NCBI RefSeq assembly: GCF_002223055.1
Contig: NZ_NKFL01000007.1
Location: 372,001-436,000 of the forward strand
Direction of reading: 5' to 3'
Source: Burkholderia sp. HI2500
GTDB lineage: Bacteria > Pseudomonadota > Gammaproteobacteria > Burkholderiales > Burkholderiaceae
Length of the DNA stretch: 64,000 nucleotides
Positions 52,079 through 59,743 of the stretch are shown here, piece after piece; position 1 is the first letter of the stretch; the number at the start of each line of letters is the position of its first letter. Under the pieces are notes generated by a model. That model did no database searches. It was not told where the DNA came from and saw nothing but the letters and a program-made list of their open reading frames with translations. The translations under genes were made by a program, and so were the position numbers.

Positions 52079-53121
52079 CGCGATTCGCCGCCGGGTTGCA
52101 GCGTGACGACGACCGACAGCCCGGGCCGGATGCGCGGCTCCGTCGCGGCCGGGCCGTCGAGCAGGATCTTCACGGGCACGCGCTGCGTGACCTTCGTGAA
52201 ATTGCCGGTCGCATTGTCGGGCGGCAGCAATGCGAACTGGGCGCCCGTCGCGGGCGACAGGCTGTCGATGCGGCCGGTGAACACACGCTGCGGCAGCGCA
52301 TCGAAGCGCAATTGCACGGCATCGCCGGCGCGCACGCGGCGAAGCTGCGTCTCGCGGAAATTCGCGACGATCCACGGGTGTGGCTCGACCAGTGTGAGCA
52401 GCGCCTGGCCGGGGGCGACGTGCTCGCCCGTCTCGACGGTCTTCTTGCCGACGTAGCCGTCCGACGGCGCGACGACCGCCGTGTAGCCGAGCTGCAGCAG
52501 CGCGTCGCGCAACTCGGCATCGTTCTGGCTCGCCGCGGCATCGGCGGCCTCGGCGGCGGCGACGGCGCTGCGCCGTTGCGCATCGGCCGCCGCGACGCGC
52601 GCGCGGGCCGACTTGCGGGCGGCATCGGCCGCATCGAACTCCTGCTTCGACAGGCCGCGCGGCGTCTCGCGGGTCAGTTCGCGTGCACGCGCGTAATCGA
52701 GTTCGGCCTTGTCGGCATCGGCGTGCGCCGACACGAGCGCCGCGTCCGCCTGCTCGATCAGCGCGTGTGCGCGGCTCGCATCGGCATGTGCCTGGGCGAC
52801 GCGTGCGCGCTGCGCGGCGACCCGCACGTCGAAATCGCGCCGGTCGATCTGCACGAGCGCGTCGCCCGCGTGCACGAACTGGTTGTCGTCGACGAGCACG
52901 CGTTCGACGGTGCCGGCCACGCGCGGCGAGATCACGTGCAGGTGGCCGGTCACATATGCGTCGTCGGTGCCGCGATCGCGCGCGTCGAACTCGTACACGA
53001 GCAATCCGACGAGCAGCAGCGCGATCGCGGCGATCGCGACGATCGCGGGCCGGCGCGAGCGAACGGGCGCGGCGGTCGGCGGCGGCGAAGCGGCCGGCGT
53101 ATCGGCAGAAGGTGAGGTCAT
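52075..53121 (-). CDS. EmrA/HlyD-type efflux adaptor
   Basis: A 348-residue membrane fusion protein. A Pro/Ala-rich cytoplasmic N-terminus, one membrane helix (about 22-44), the lipoyl half DDAYVTGHLHVISPRVAGTVERVLVDDNQFVHAGDALVQID and a long coiled hairpin follow in order. The second lipoyl half is VVAPSDGYVGKKTVETGEHVAPGQ. This is the EmrA pattern that pairs with DHA2 pumps. It is divergent from the pump gene at 53205 with an 83-bp gap. The ATG at 53121 is chosen as the nearest start ahead of the membrane helix. Confidence 0.9.
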   Translation of the reverse strand: MTSPSADTPAASPPPTAAPVRSRRPAIVAIAAIALLLVGLLVYEFDARDRGTDDAYVTGHLHVISPRVAGTVERVLVDDNQFVHAGDALVQIDRRDFDVRVAAQRARVAQAHADASRAHALIEQADAALVSAHADADKAELDYARARELTRETPRGLSKQEFDAADAARKSARARVAAADAQRRSAVAAAEAADAAASQNDAELRDALLQLGYTAVVAPSDGYVGKKTVETGEHVAPGQALLTLVEPHPWIVANFRETQLRRVRAGDAVQLRFDALPQRVFTGRIDSLSPATGAQFALLPPDNATGNFTKVTQRVPVKILLDGPAATEPRIRPGLSVVVTLQPGGESR

Positions 53122-53204
53122 GGTCGACAAACTCCATCGTACGGGCAGGGTTCGATGCATCGCGTTATGCTTGCGCCAGCTTGACAGCGGGGAGCCGCTT
53201 GACG

Positions 53205-54773
53205 ATGAACACCACGTTTGCAACCGGTCGTGCCGCGCCGGCGGCGGCGCCGGACATCCCGACGTTCCGCTCGATCGCCGCGATCGCGGCAGTCTTGCTC
53301 GGCGCGATCATCGCGACGCTGACCTCGCGCATCACGTCGCTCGGGCTCGCCGACGTGCGCGGCGCGCTCGGCGTCGGCGTCGACGAAGGCGCGTGGATCA
53401 ACACCGCGTTTACCGCGTCGCAGATGTTCGTCGGGCCGCTGGCGATCGCCGCGGCATTCATGTTCGGCACGCGCCGCGTGCTGGTCGCGGGCGCCGTCGT
53501 GTTTCTCGGCGCCGAAACCGTGCTGCCGCTCTGCACGCAGTTCGGCGCGTTCGTCGTGTTCCAGGCGATCGCGGGGCTCGCGTCCGGCGTGTTCGTCCCG
53601 CTGACGGTCGGCTTCGTCGTCCGGACGCTGCCGCCGCGCCTCATTGCGTTCGGCATCGCCGCGTATGCGATGAATCTCGAGATGTCGCTGAACCTGTCGG
53701 CCACGCTCGAGGGCTGGTACAGCGAACACCTGAGCTGGCGCTGGCTGTTCTGGCAGAACGCGGTGCTGACGGTGCCGTTCATCGCGTGCCTGCTGCTGTC
53801 GCTGGCGGACGAGCCGGTCAAGCGCTTCGCGTCCGGCCTCGATGCACGCGGGATGCTGCTCGGCGCCGGCGGCTTCGCGTGCCTGTGCGTCGCGTTCGAC
53901 CAGGGCGAACGGCTGTTCTGGCTGCAGTCGCCGCTGATCGTCGCGCTGCTTGCGCTCGGCGTCCTGATGGTCGCCGCGTTCCTGATCCATGAGCTCGCGT
54001 CGCCGCGCGCGGGCCTCGATCTCGGCTATCTCGCGCGGCCGAACGTCGCGCTGCTGATCGTGCTCGTCGGTCTCGTGCGCTTCACCGTGCTCAATACGAG
54101 CTTCATCCCGTCGCTGTTCCTCGCCAGCACCTACGGCCTGCGGCCGTTGCAGATCGGCGATACGCTGCGCTGGATCGCGATTCCGCAGCTGTTGTTCGCA
54201 CCCTGCGTCGCCCTGCTGCTGCAGCGCGTCGATCCGCGCCGGCTGATCGTGGCCGGCTTCGTGACGGTGGCGTTCGCCTTCGCGCTCGGTGCGCGCCTCA
54301 CGTCCGCGTGGGCCGAACCCGACTTCATTCCGTCGCAACTGCTGCAGGCGCTCGGGCAGACGATGGCGCTGACGTCGGTGATCTTCTTCTTCGGCAAGCA
54401 CGTGACGGCCGAACACGCGCTGACGTTCGGCGCGGTCGTGCAGACGACGCGCCTGCTGAGCGGGCAGCTCGGCACGACGTCGATCGCGGTGATTCAGCGG
54501 ATCAGGGAGGGTACCCATTCGAATCTCGTCGGTCTGCATGTGTCGCTGTCGGATCCCGAGACGCTCGAGCGGCTGCGCGCCGGCGCGGCGTCGCTGGTTG
54601 CGCACGGCGCCACGGTCGCGACCGGCAACCAGGCCGCCTACGCGCTCGTCGATCGGGCGGTGCGCGTGCAGGCGACCACGCTCGCGCTGGCCGACAATTT
54701 CCGCGTGGCGATGGCGTGCGCGCTCGCCGGTGCGCTGATCGGCATCCTGCTGCGGCCGGTGCGCTCGCCGTGA
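53205..54773 (+). CDS. EmrB-type DHA2 multidrug MFS pump
   Basis: A 522-residue DHA2 transporter with fourteen predicted helices. The typical DHA2 segments are VGVDEGAWINTAFTASQMFVGPLAIAAAFMFGTRRVLVAG and EHLSWRWLFWQNAVLTVPFIACLLL. It exports toxic compounds by proton antiport and would work with the adaptor and channel on the opposite strand. GGGGAG stands upstream of the ATG at 53205; an open extension upstream overlaps the adaptor gene and is rejected. The last helix ends at residue 517. Specific substrate unknown. Confidence 0.9.
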   Translation: MNTTFATGRAAPAAAPDIPTFRSIAAIAAVLLGAIIATLTSRITSLGLADVRGALGVGVDEGAWINTAFTASQMFVGPLAIAAAFMFGTRRVLVAGAVVFLGAETVLPLCTQFGAFVVFQAIAGLASGVFVPLTVGFVVRTLPPRLIAFGIAAYAMNLEMSLNLSATLEGWYSEHLSWRWLFWQNAVLTVPFIACLLLSLADEPVKRFASGLDARGMLLGAGGFACLCVAFDQGERLFWLQSPLIVALLALGVLMVAAFLIHELASPRAGLDLGYLARPNVALLIVLVGLVRFTVLNTSFIPSLFLASTYGLRPLQIGDTLRWIAIPQLLFAPCVALLLQRVDPRRLIVAGFVTVAFAFALGARLTSAWAEPDFIPSQLLQALGQTMALTSVIFFFGKHVTAEHALTFGAVVQTTRLLSGQLGTTSIAVIQRIREGTHSNLVGLHVSLSDPETLERLRAGAASLVAHGATVATGNQAAYALVDRAVRVQATTLALADNFRVAMACALAGALIGILLRPVRSP

Positions 54774-54784
54774 GCGCGGCGCGG

Positions 54785-54809
54785 CTGAATTTTTCTGAAA
54801 AATCCTGAA
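54785..54809. promoter_or_regulatory. Orphan TTCAG-type repeat array without promoter
   Basis: Three perfect CTGAA units (54785, 54795, 54805) with exact 10-bp period, equal to TTCAG on the minus strand. Unlike the other arrays it lies between the ends of two convergent genes, and no -10-like hexamer stands 22 bp downstream. It may be a remnant of a lost promoter or a binding site of another kind. Confidence 0.6.
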
Positions 54810-54814
54810 CGGCA

Positions 54815-54852
54815 CGTCTGCCGCTGCGGCATGCGCGCCGCGACGGCAGACG
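54815..54852. terminator. Stem-loop between convergent MFS and hydrolase genes
   Basis: A perfect 9-bp inverted repeat, CGTCTGCCG at 54815-54823 and CGGCAGACG at 54844-54852, with a 20-nt GC-rich loop. Its place just after both stops fits a shared terminator. The T-run is lacking. Confidence 0.45.
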
Positions 54853-54858
54853 GTGCGC

Positions 54859-55839
54859 TTACGCCTGCAGGAACGCGAGCAGCTCGGCGTTGATGCGATC
54901 GGCGTTCACGACGCACATGCCGTGCGACCCGCCTTCGATCACCTTCAACTGCGCGTGCTTGACGATCTTCGACGACAGCCGGGCCGAATCGTCGATCGGC
55001 ACGATCTGGTCGTCATCGCCGTGCAGCACGAGCGTCGGCACGTCGATCTTCTTGAGATCGTCCGTGTAGTCGACTTCGGAAAACTCCTTCACGCACAGGT
55101 ACTGGCCGTGAATGCCGCCCATCATGCCCTGCGACCAGAACGCGTCGATCGTGCCCTGCGACGGCTTGGCGTTCGGGCGGTTGAACCCGAAGAACGGCAC
55201 CGCGAGATCCTTGTAGAACTGCGAACGGTTCTCGGCGACGTTCTTGCGGATGCCGTCGAACACCTCCATCGGCAGGCCGCCGGGGTTGGTCGGCGACTTC
55301 ACCATCTGCGGCGGCACCGCGCCGATCAGCACGGCCTTCGCCACGCGCTTCGTACCGTGGCGGCCGATGTAGCGCGCCACTTCGCCACCGCCCGTCGAGT
55401 GGCCGACGAGCGTGGCTTCGCGCACGTCCAGGGCGTCGAGCAGGGCGGCCAGGTCGTCCGCGTACGTGTTCATGTCGTTGCCGTGCGACGGCTGGCTCGA
55501 CCGGCCGTGGCCACGACGGTCGTGCGCGATCACGCGATAGCCGTGCTGCACGAGGAACAGCATCTGCGCGTCCCACGCGTCCGCACACAGCGGCCAGCCG
55601 TGCGAGAACACGACCGGGCGGCCGGTGCCCCAGTCCTTGAAGTAGATCTGCGTGCCGTCCTGGGTGGTGATCGTGTTCATCGAATGGGCTCCTGGGTGGG
55701 CTGAAGAGGCGCTGCGGGCGGGGGTGCCGGCCGCGGCCGCCATCGCGGGCAGCGCGGCGGCCGCGACGGCCGTCGCGCCGGCAAGCAGCATGTCGCGGCG
55801 GCGCGCCGACGAAACGGCGTCGGTCTGTACGGGGTGCAT
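54859..55839 (-). CDS. Exported alpha/beta hydrolase (non-heme chloroperoxidase/esterase type)
   Basis: A 326-residue hydrolase. A twin-arginine signal ([22 protein letters not shown]) spans residues 11-37, then an Ala/Ser linker and the alpha/beta fold from residue 54. The catalytic triad is Ser148 (GHSTGGGE), an Asp at 275-277 ([10 protein letters not shown]) and His306 (GGSHGM). The core closely resembles bacterial arylesterase/perhydrolase enzymes, usually cytoplasmic, so export is a notable variant. CAGGAG stands 7 bp before the ATG at 55839. A start at 55680 (MNTITTQDG) would give the cytoplasmic form. TTCAG arrays lie at both ends of the gene. Confidence 0.87.
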   Translation of the reverse strand: MHPVQTDAVSSARRRDMLLAGATAVAAAALPAMAAAAGTPARSASSAHPGAHSMNTITTQDGTQIYFKDWGTGRPVVFSHGWPLCADAWDAQMLFLVQHGYRVIAHDRRGHGRSSQPSHGNDMNTYADDLAALLDALDVREATLVGHSTGGGEVARYIGRHGTKRVAKAVLIGAVPPQMVKSPTNPGGLPMEVFDGIRKNVAENRSQFYKDLAVPFFGFNRPNAKPSQGTIDAFWSQGMMGGIHGQYLCVKEFSEVDYTDDLKKIDVPTLVLHGDDDQIVPIDDSARLSSKIVKHAQLKVIEGGSHGMCVVNADRINAELLAFLQA

Positions 55840-55983
55840 CTGGACTCCTGAAATATGCGGCGCAACGATGCCGCGCGGGATGGTGGATCGGTGACGACCG
55901 GCCGCGGCCATCCCGCCGGCAGCCGGTCCGCTTGCGTCGTCGCACGTCGGTTCGTGCCGCGTGGGCGAACGAATGCCGTCGGG

Positions 55984-56037
55984 AGCGTATCGCGGTGCGC
56001 CGCGCGCCGTACTGAAATCAGGCTGAATTTTCTTGAA
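55984..56037 (-). promoter_or_regulatory. TTCAG-repeat promoter of the alpha/beta hydrolase
   Basis: Read toward the gene: TTCAA (56033-56037), TTCAG (56023-56027) and TTCAG (56012-56016), with steps of 10 and 11 bp. After 22 bp comes a -10-like TACGCT (55984-55989). The leader to the start is about 140 bp. The remainder of the 368-bp gap up to 56207 shows no gene. Confidence 0.7.
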
Positions 56038-56207
56038 CGCGCCGCGCCACGGACGGAAATTCGCCGGGCTGCAGAAAAATTAAGCGCGCGACCGGGACTC
56101 TTCAGCGCGCGGCGACTATCGTCGACATCGGATCATCCGCGCACCTTTCGCGCCGCGCGCACGGATCCGATACCCGCACCGCCCGTCACTCGCCTGGATA
56201 TGCCGCC

Positions 56208-56645
56208 ATGGATGCCTTCAATCGCTGGGAGCACATGATCACGTTGCTCGGGCCGCCTTCCGTGGCGGGCCTCCGGTCGATGCCGATGCCGATGCCGCGC
56301 GCGCGACAGGCGGACGGCCCGCGCCGCGGCCATCGCGGCGACGCGCCGACGCCGTCGAGCGGCGACATCCGCCGCCGCAGCGCGATCGTCACCGCCGAGC
56401 GGCAGACCGATTCGTCGATGCTGGTGTCGTGGAGCGACCCGACGCACTGCCGCTACGACGAGCAGCGCTGGATCAGCGCGAAGGCGCGCGGGATTGGGCG
56501 GTGCGCGCTCACCGGCGGGCCGATCCGGGTCGGCGATGCCATCTACAAGCCCCAGTGGCGCGGCGCGAAACGGCCGGCGAACTGCCGCGAGATGATTCTG
56601 GCGTCGGCGCTCGACGTGTTCGCCGCGCGACAGTCCCGGCCATGA
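56208..56645 (+). CDS. DUF3331 family protein
   Basis: A 145-residue soluble protein of the DUF3331 family, seen mainly in Burkholderia. The conserved core is VSWSDPTHCRYDEQRWISAKARGIGRCALTGGPIRVGDAIYKP near residues 72-115, with Cys, His and the RCALTGGPI knuckle suggesting metal or nucleic-acid binding. The first 65 residues are Arg/Pro-rich and variable. Function unknown. It is divergent from the alpha/beta hydrolase gene. No operon partner is apparent. Confidence 0.82.
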   Translation: MDAFNRWEHMITLLGPPSVAGLRSMPMPMPRARQADGPRRGHRGDAPTPSSGDIRRRSAIVTAERQTDSSMLVSWSDPTHCRYDEQRWISAKARGIGRCALTGGPIRVGDAIYKPQWRGAKRPANCREMILASALDVFAARQSRP

Positions 56646-57189
56646 CGCCGGCAGCGCGGCGTGGCATCGGTTGCGACCGGCGCGGTACGTCGTGACGCCA
56701 TCAATCTCGGAACGGAGGCGACTGCGACACGCTTGTCGATACCGCGACGAATGGCCGCAGTTTGCACCTGCCCGATCGCACGGCTGCTCGAAGCGGGAAT
56801 CATTCCGCTATCGAAACGGAGCAATGATCTACTGGCGCGATAGGTGGAGCCCGCGCGCATTCGATCGACCGGCCGAATCAAACGGAAAATACGTCGAATT
56901 TTCCCGAACCGGCAAGCATATCGTCTGATATATGAAAATCATATTTACGAGCGAATCGGCAATTCGCACATGAATCGTGCGCCGCCGTGCTCCTCTTGCC
57001 GCATTCGGGTGCATAGGGCCACACGCTTGCCACACGACGTCGTCACGGAATTTTTCGTCATTTCAAAAAATTCGATCGCTTCATTCTGATAATTTGAATC
57101 ATTCTGCTACGTAAATACCGTAGCATTGACGCGAAACCGGCGCGCGGTTTAAACCGTGCGCCGTTGAATGTCACCATCAAGAAATTGCG
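56646..57189. other. AT-rich upstream region of the second STAND regulator gene
   Basis: This 544-bp gap is clearly richer in A and T than the rest of the window, especially from about 56840. No gene is recognised. A perfect inverted repeat GCTACG-TAAATAC-CGTAGC lies at 57106-57124, 66 bp before the regulator start. It could be an operator or overlap the promoter. TTCAG arrays are absent here. Confidence 0.6.
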
Positions 57190-58998
57190 ATGATCCGAAT
57201 TGGAACACTTCACGTTTTTCTCGACAGACGTGAAATTCGTTCGAACGGCAAGCTGTTGCGCATCGGTAGCCGCGCATTCGAGATTCTCGAGCTGTTGATT
57301 CGGGCGAACGGCGCACTGGTATCGAAAGACGAAATCATGCAGCGCGTGTGGCCGCACACCGTGGTGGAAGAAAACAACCTGCAGGTGCACATCGCGTCGC
57401 TGCGCAAGGCGCTGGCCGACGACCGGAACCTGATCGTGACGGTGCCGGGCCGCGGCTATCGGCTCGTCATCGAGCAACATGACGACGGCGGCGCGCCCGT
57501 GCGCCCCGCGATGTCGCGGCCGTCCGCCGCGCCCGGCGCGCTGTTCGGCCGCGAACGCATGGTCGGCGAGGTGCTGGCCGCGTTGCAGGACGCACGCATC
57601 GTGACGCTGGTCGGCGCGGGCGGCATCGGCAAGACGCGAATCGCGATCGAGGCGGCCGCGCGCGCGGATGCGCGTTTTCCCGAAGGCACCGTGTTCGTGT
57701 CGCTCGCGACGGTCGCGTGCCCACGCTTCGTGCCGGATGCGCTCGCGGGCGCGTTCGGCATCGCGCAGCCGACCGGCGCGCTGACTCTCGAAGCGGTGCT
57801 CGCCGCGGTCGCACGCCGCCGGATGCTGCTCGTGCTCGACAATTGCGAGCACCTGCTCGATGCCGCGGCGCGGATCGCGAGCGCGCTGACCGATGCGGAC
57901 GACGGGCTGTGCGTGCTCGCGACGAGCCGCGAATCGCTGCGCATCCACGGCGAGCGCGTGTGCCCGGTGCTGCCGCTCGACGTGCCGGACGAAGGCGCGG
58001 CCGAACACGATGCGATGCGCGCGAGCGCCGTGCAGTTGTTCGCCGCACGCGCCCGCGCGGCCGATCCGCGTTTTCCGCTCGATGCGCGCAGCCTGTCGCT
58101 GATGGCGTCGGTCTGCCGCCGGCTCGATGGTCTGCCGCTTGCGATCGAACTGGCCGCGGCGCGTGCCGCCGTGCTCGGCATCGACGTGCTGGCGGCCCAT
58201 CTCGACGATCATTTCCGGCTGCTGACGGGCGGTTTCCGCACCGCGCTCCCGCGCCATCAGACATTGCAGGCGATGTACGACTGGAGCGACCGGCTGCTGG
58301 GCGATGCCGAGCGCCTGCTGTTGCGCTGGCTCGGCGTGTTCCGCGACGGTTTCTCGATCGAGGCCGTGCGCGCGGTGGTCGGCCCGAACGGGCTGGCCGG
58401 CGCCGACCTGCTCGATACGATCGCGGGCCTCGTGTCGAAATCGCTGCTGATCCTCGAGACCGCGCACGGCGCGCCGCGCTACCGGTTGCTGACGACCACG
58501 CGCGCGTATGCGCAGCAGCAGCTCGACGCGCACGGCGACGGCGCGGCGGCCGCGCGTGCGCACGCCGGCTATTTCCTCGAGTTGTTCCGGCAAGCGGCGC
58601 ATGGCGGCGGCGCGCGGGGCAGCGATCATGGCGGCTCCACGCAACTCGAGGCGGTGCGGCGTGAGCTCGGCAACCTGCGTGCCGCGCTCGACTGGGCATT
58701 CTCGGCGAACGGCGATGCGGCGCTCGGCGTCGCGCTCGCGGCCGTCGCGGTGCCTTGCCTGTTCGACCTGTCGCTCGTCGACGAATGCCGCGAACGGGCG
58801 CGCGTGGCGCTCGATGCGATGCGCGACGCCGACACCACGGCAGAGGCCGCCGATGCGCGCGTGCGCTTGCTCGCCGCCTATGCGGCGGCGCTCGCGCATA
58901 CGGCCGGATCGACGCAGGCGGTGCACGACGCGTGGTCGGAAGTGCACGCGCTCGGCTTCGATGCGGCCGAGGCGGAGCTGCCGGCGCGCGACGGCTGA
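57190..58998 (+). CDS. Winged-helix/STAND ATPase transcriptional regulator, short form
   Basis: A 602-residue paralogue of the regulator at 34879. The OmpR-type winged helix fills residues 1-93 (EENNLQVHIASLRKAL as recognition helix, TVPGRGYRL as wing). Walker A VGAGGIGKTR is at 141-150 and Walker B RRMLLVLDN near 210-218; LPLAIELAAARAAVLGIDVL follows. The chain ends soon after the ATPase and a short helical part, about 400 residues earlier than the long form, with no sign of a continued frame. The ATG at 57190 opens directly on the winged helix. It may bind the TTCAG arrays; one lies 29 bp after its stop. Confidence 0.88.
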   Translation: MIRIGTLHVFLDRREIRSNGKLLRIGSRAFEILELLIRANGALVSKDEIMQRVWPHTVVEENNLQVHIASLRKALADDRNLIVTVPGRGYRLVIEQHDDGGAPVRPAMSRPSAAPGALFGRERMVGEVLAALQDARIVTLVGAGGIGKTRIAIEAAARADARFPEGTVFVSLATVACPRFVPDALAGAFGIAQPTGALTLEAVLAAVARRRMLLVLDNCEHLLDAAARIASALTDADDGLCVLATSRESLRIHGERVCPVLPLDVPDEGAAEHDAMRASAVQLFAARARAADPRFPLDARSLSLMASVCRRLDGLPLAIELAAARAAVLGIDVLAAHLDDHFRLLTGGFRTALPRHQTLQAMYDWSDRLLGDAERLLLRWLGVFRDGFSIEAVRAVVGPNGLAGADLLDTIAGLVSKSLLILETAHGAPRYRLLTTTRAYAQQQLDAHGDGAAAARAHAGYFLELFRQAAHGGGARGSDHGGSTQLEAVRRELGNLRAALDWAFSANGDAALGVALAAVAVPCLFDLSLVDECRERARVALDAMRDADTTAEAADARVRLLAAYAAALAHTAGSTQAVHDAWSEVHALGFDAAEAELPARDG

Positions 58999-59026
58999 CG
59001 GCGGATGGGCGGTGTGCCTGCCGCGC

Positions 59027-59079
59027 TTCAGAACGTTTCAGCGCGGCTCAAGGACACGGGCACGCGGCACGCGTAGATT
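59027..59079 (+). promoter_or_regulatory. TTCAG-repeat promoter of the doxX gene
   Basis: TTCAG 59027-59031, TTCAG 59037-59041 and CTCAA 59047-59051 with exact 10-bp period. After 22 bp comes a -10-like TAGATT at 59074-59079. The start codon of the DoxX gene is 150 bp downstream. The site lies just after the end of the short STAND regulator gene. Confidence 0.72.
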
Positions 59080-59229
59080 GCGTGCGTAAGGCGCGGCCAT
59101 TCCGGCACGCTTGCGTGGCGACCCTGTGCGCGCGCCGAGATATCGCGACGCCATTCGCCACGCGGGCGTCGCGACGCGTGCGGTGCCACCTGCGCCGCCG
59201 CGTACCCGCCCAACCGGACGAACCGCCGC

Positions 59230-59643
59230 ATGAAACTTCCCGAATCCGACCTTTCCCGCCACGCGGCCGACCTCGGCCTGCTGTTCCTGCGCGTCACCGC
59301 CAGCGTGCTGCTGCTCGTGGTTCACGGCTTGCCCAAAGTGTTTCACTACACGTCGGAAGCCGCCGCCATCGAGGATCCGTTCCATCTCGGCCGCACGCTG
59401 TCGATCCTGTTTGCGATCTTCGCGGAAGTCGTGTGCCCGATCTTCATGATCGTCGGCGTATGGCCGCGCCTGGCCGCGCTGCCGGTGATGATCATCACGC
59501 TCGTCGCGCTGGTGTTCGTCCACCCCGACTGGTCGCTGCGCGATGCGCAGTTCGCGTGGATGCTGCTGATCCTGTTCGGCACGATCGCGATCGCGGGCGC
59601 CGGCCGGTATGCGTTGCCGGGCGTGGTACGCCGGCGCGAGTAG
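59230..59643 (+). CDS. DoxX family membrane protein
   Basis: A 137-residue inner-membrane protein with four helices. The family start LGLLFLRVTASVLLLVVHGLPKVF is at residues 16-39, and ILFAIFAEVVCPIFMIVGVWPRLAALPVMIITLVALVFVHPDW follows. DoxX proteins take part in oxidative-stress and quinone-linked processes, with exact roles unclear. E. coli YqjF, controlled by the LysR protein YhaJ, is a relative, and a YhaJ-like LysR gene lies at 61406. The promoter carries TTCAG repeats. It probably shares a transcript with the MscS gene 100 bp downstream. Confidence 0.87.
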   Translation: MKLPESDLSRHAADLGLLFLRVTASVLLLVVHGLPKVFHYTSEAAAIEDPFHLGRTLSILFAIFAEVVCPIFMIVGVWPRLAALPVMIITLVALVFVHPDWSLRDAQFAWMLLILFGTIAIAGAGRYALPGVVRRRE

Positions 59644-59743
59644 CGTGGCGGCGGGCGTCGCCCGCGCCCATCATCCCGTCGCAGCGACGGCGAACCGACC
59701 GTCACGCTGCCGTCGCCATCGTTCCGTTCCGTTTCGTTCCGAT

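Noticed and set aside
57190..59229. Whether the short STAND regulator is a frameshifted copy of the long one
   Set aside because: No continuation of the helical C-terminal part was recognised in other frames after 58998, and a TTCAG promoter begins at 59027, so the short form looks genuine.
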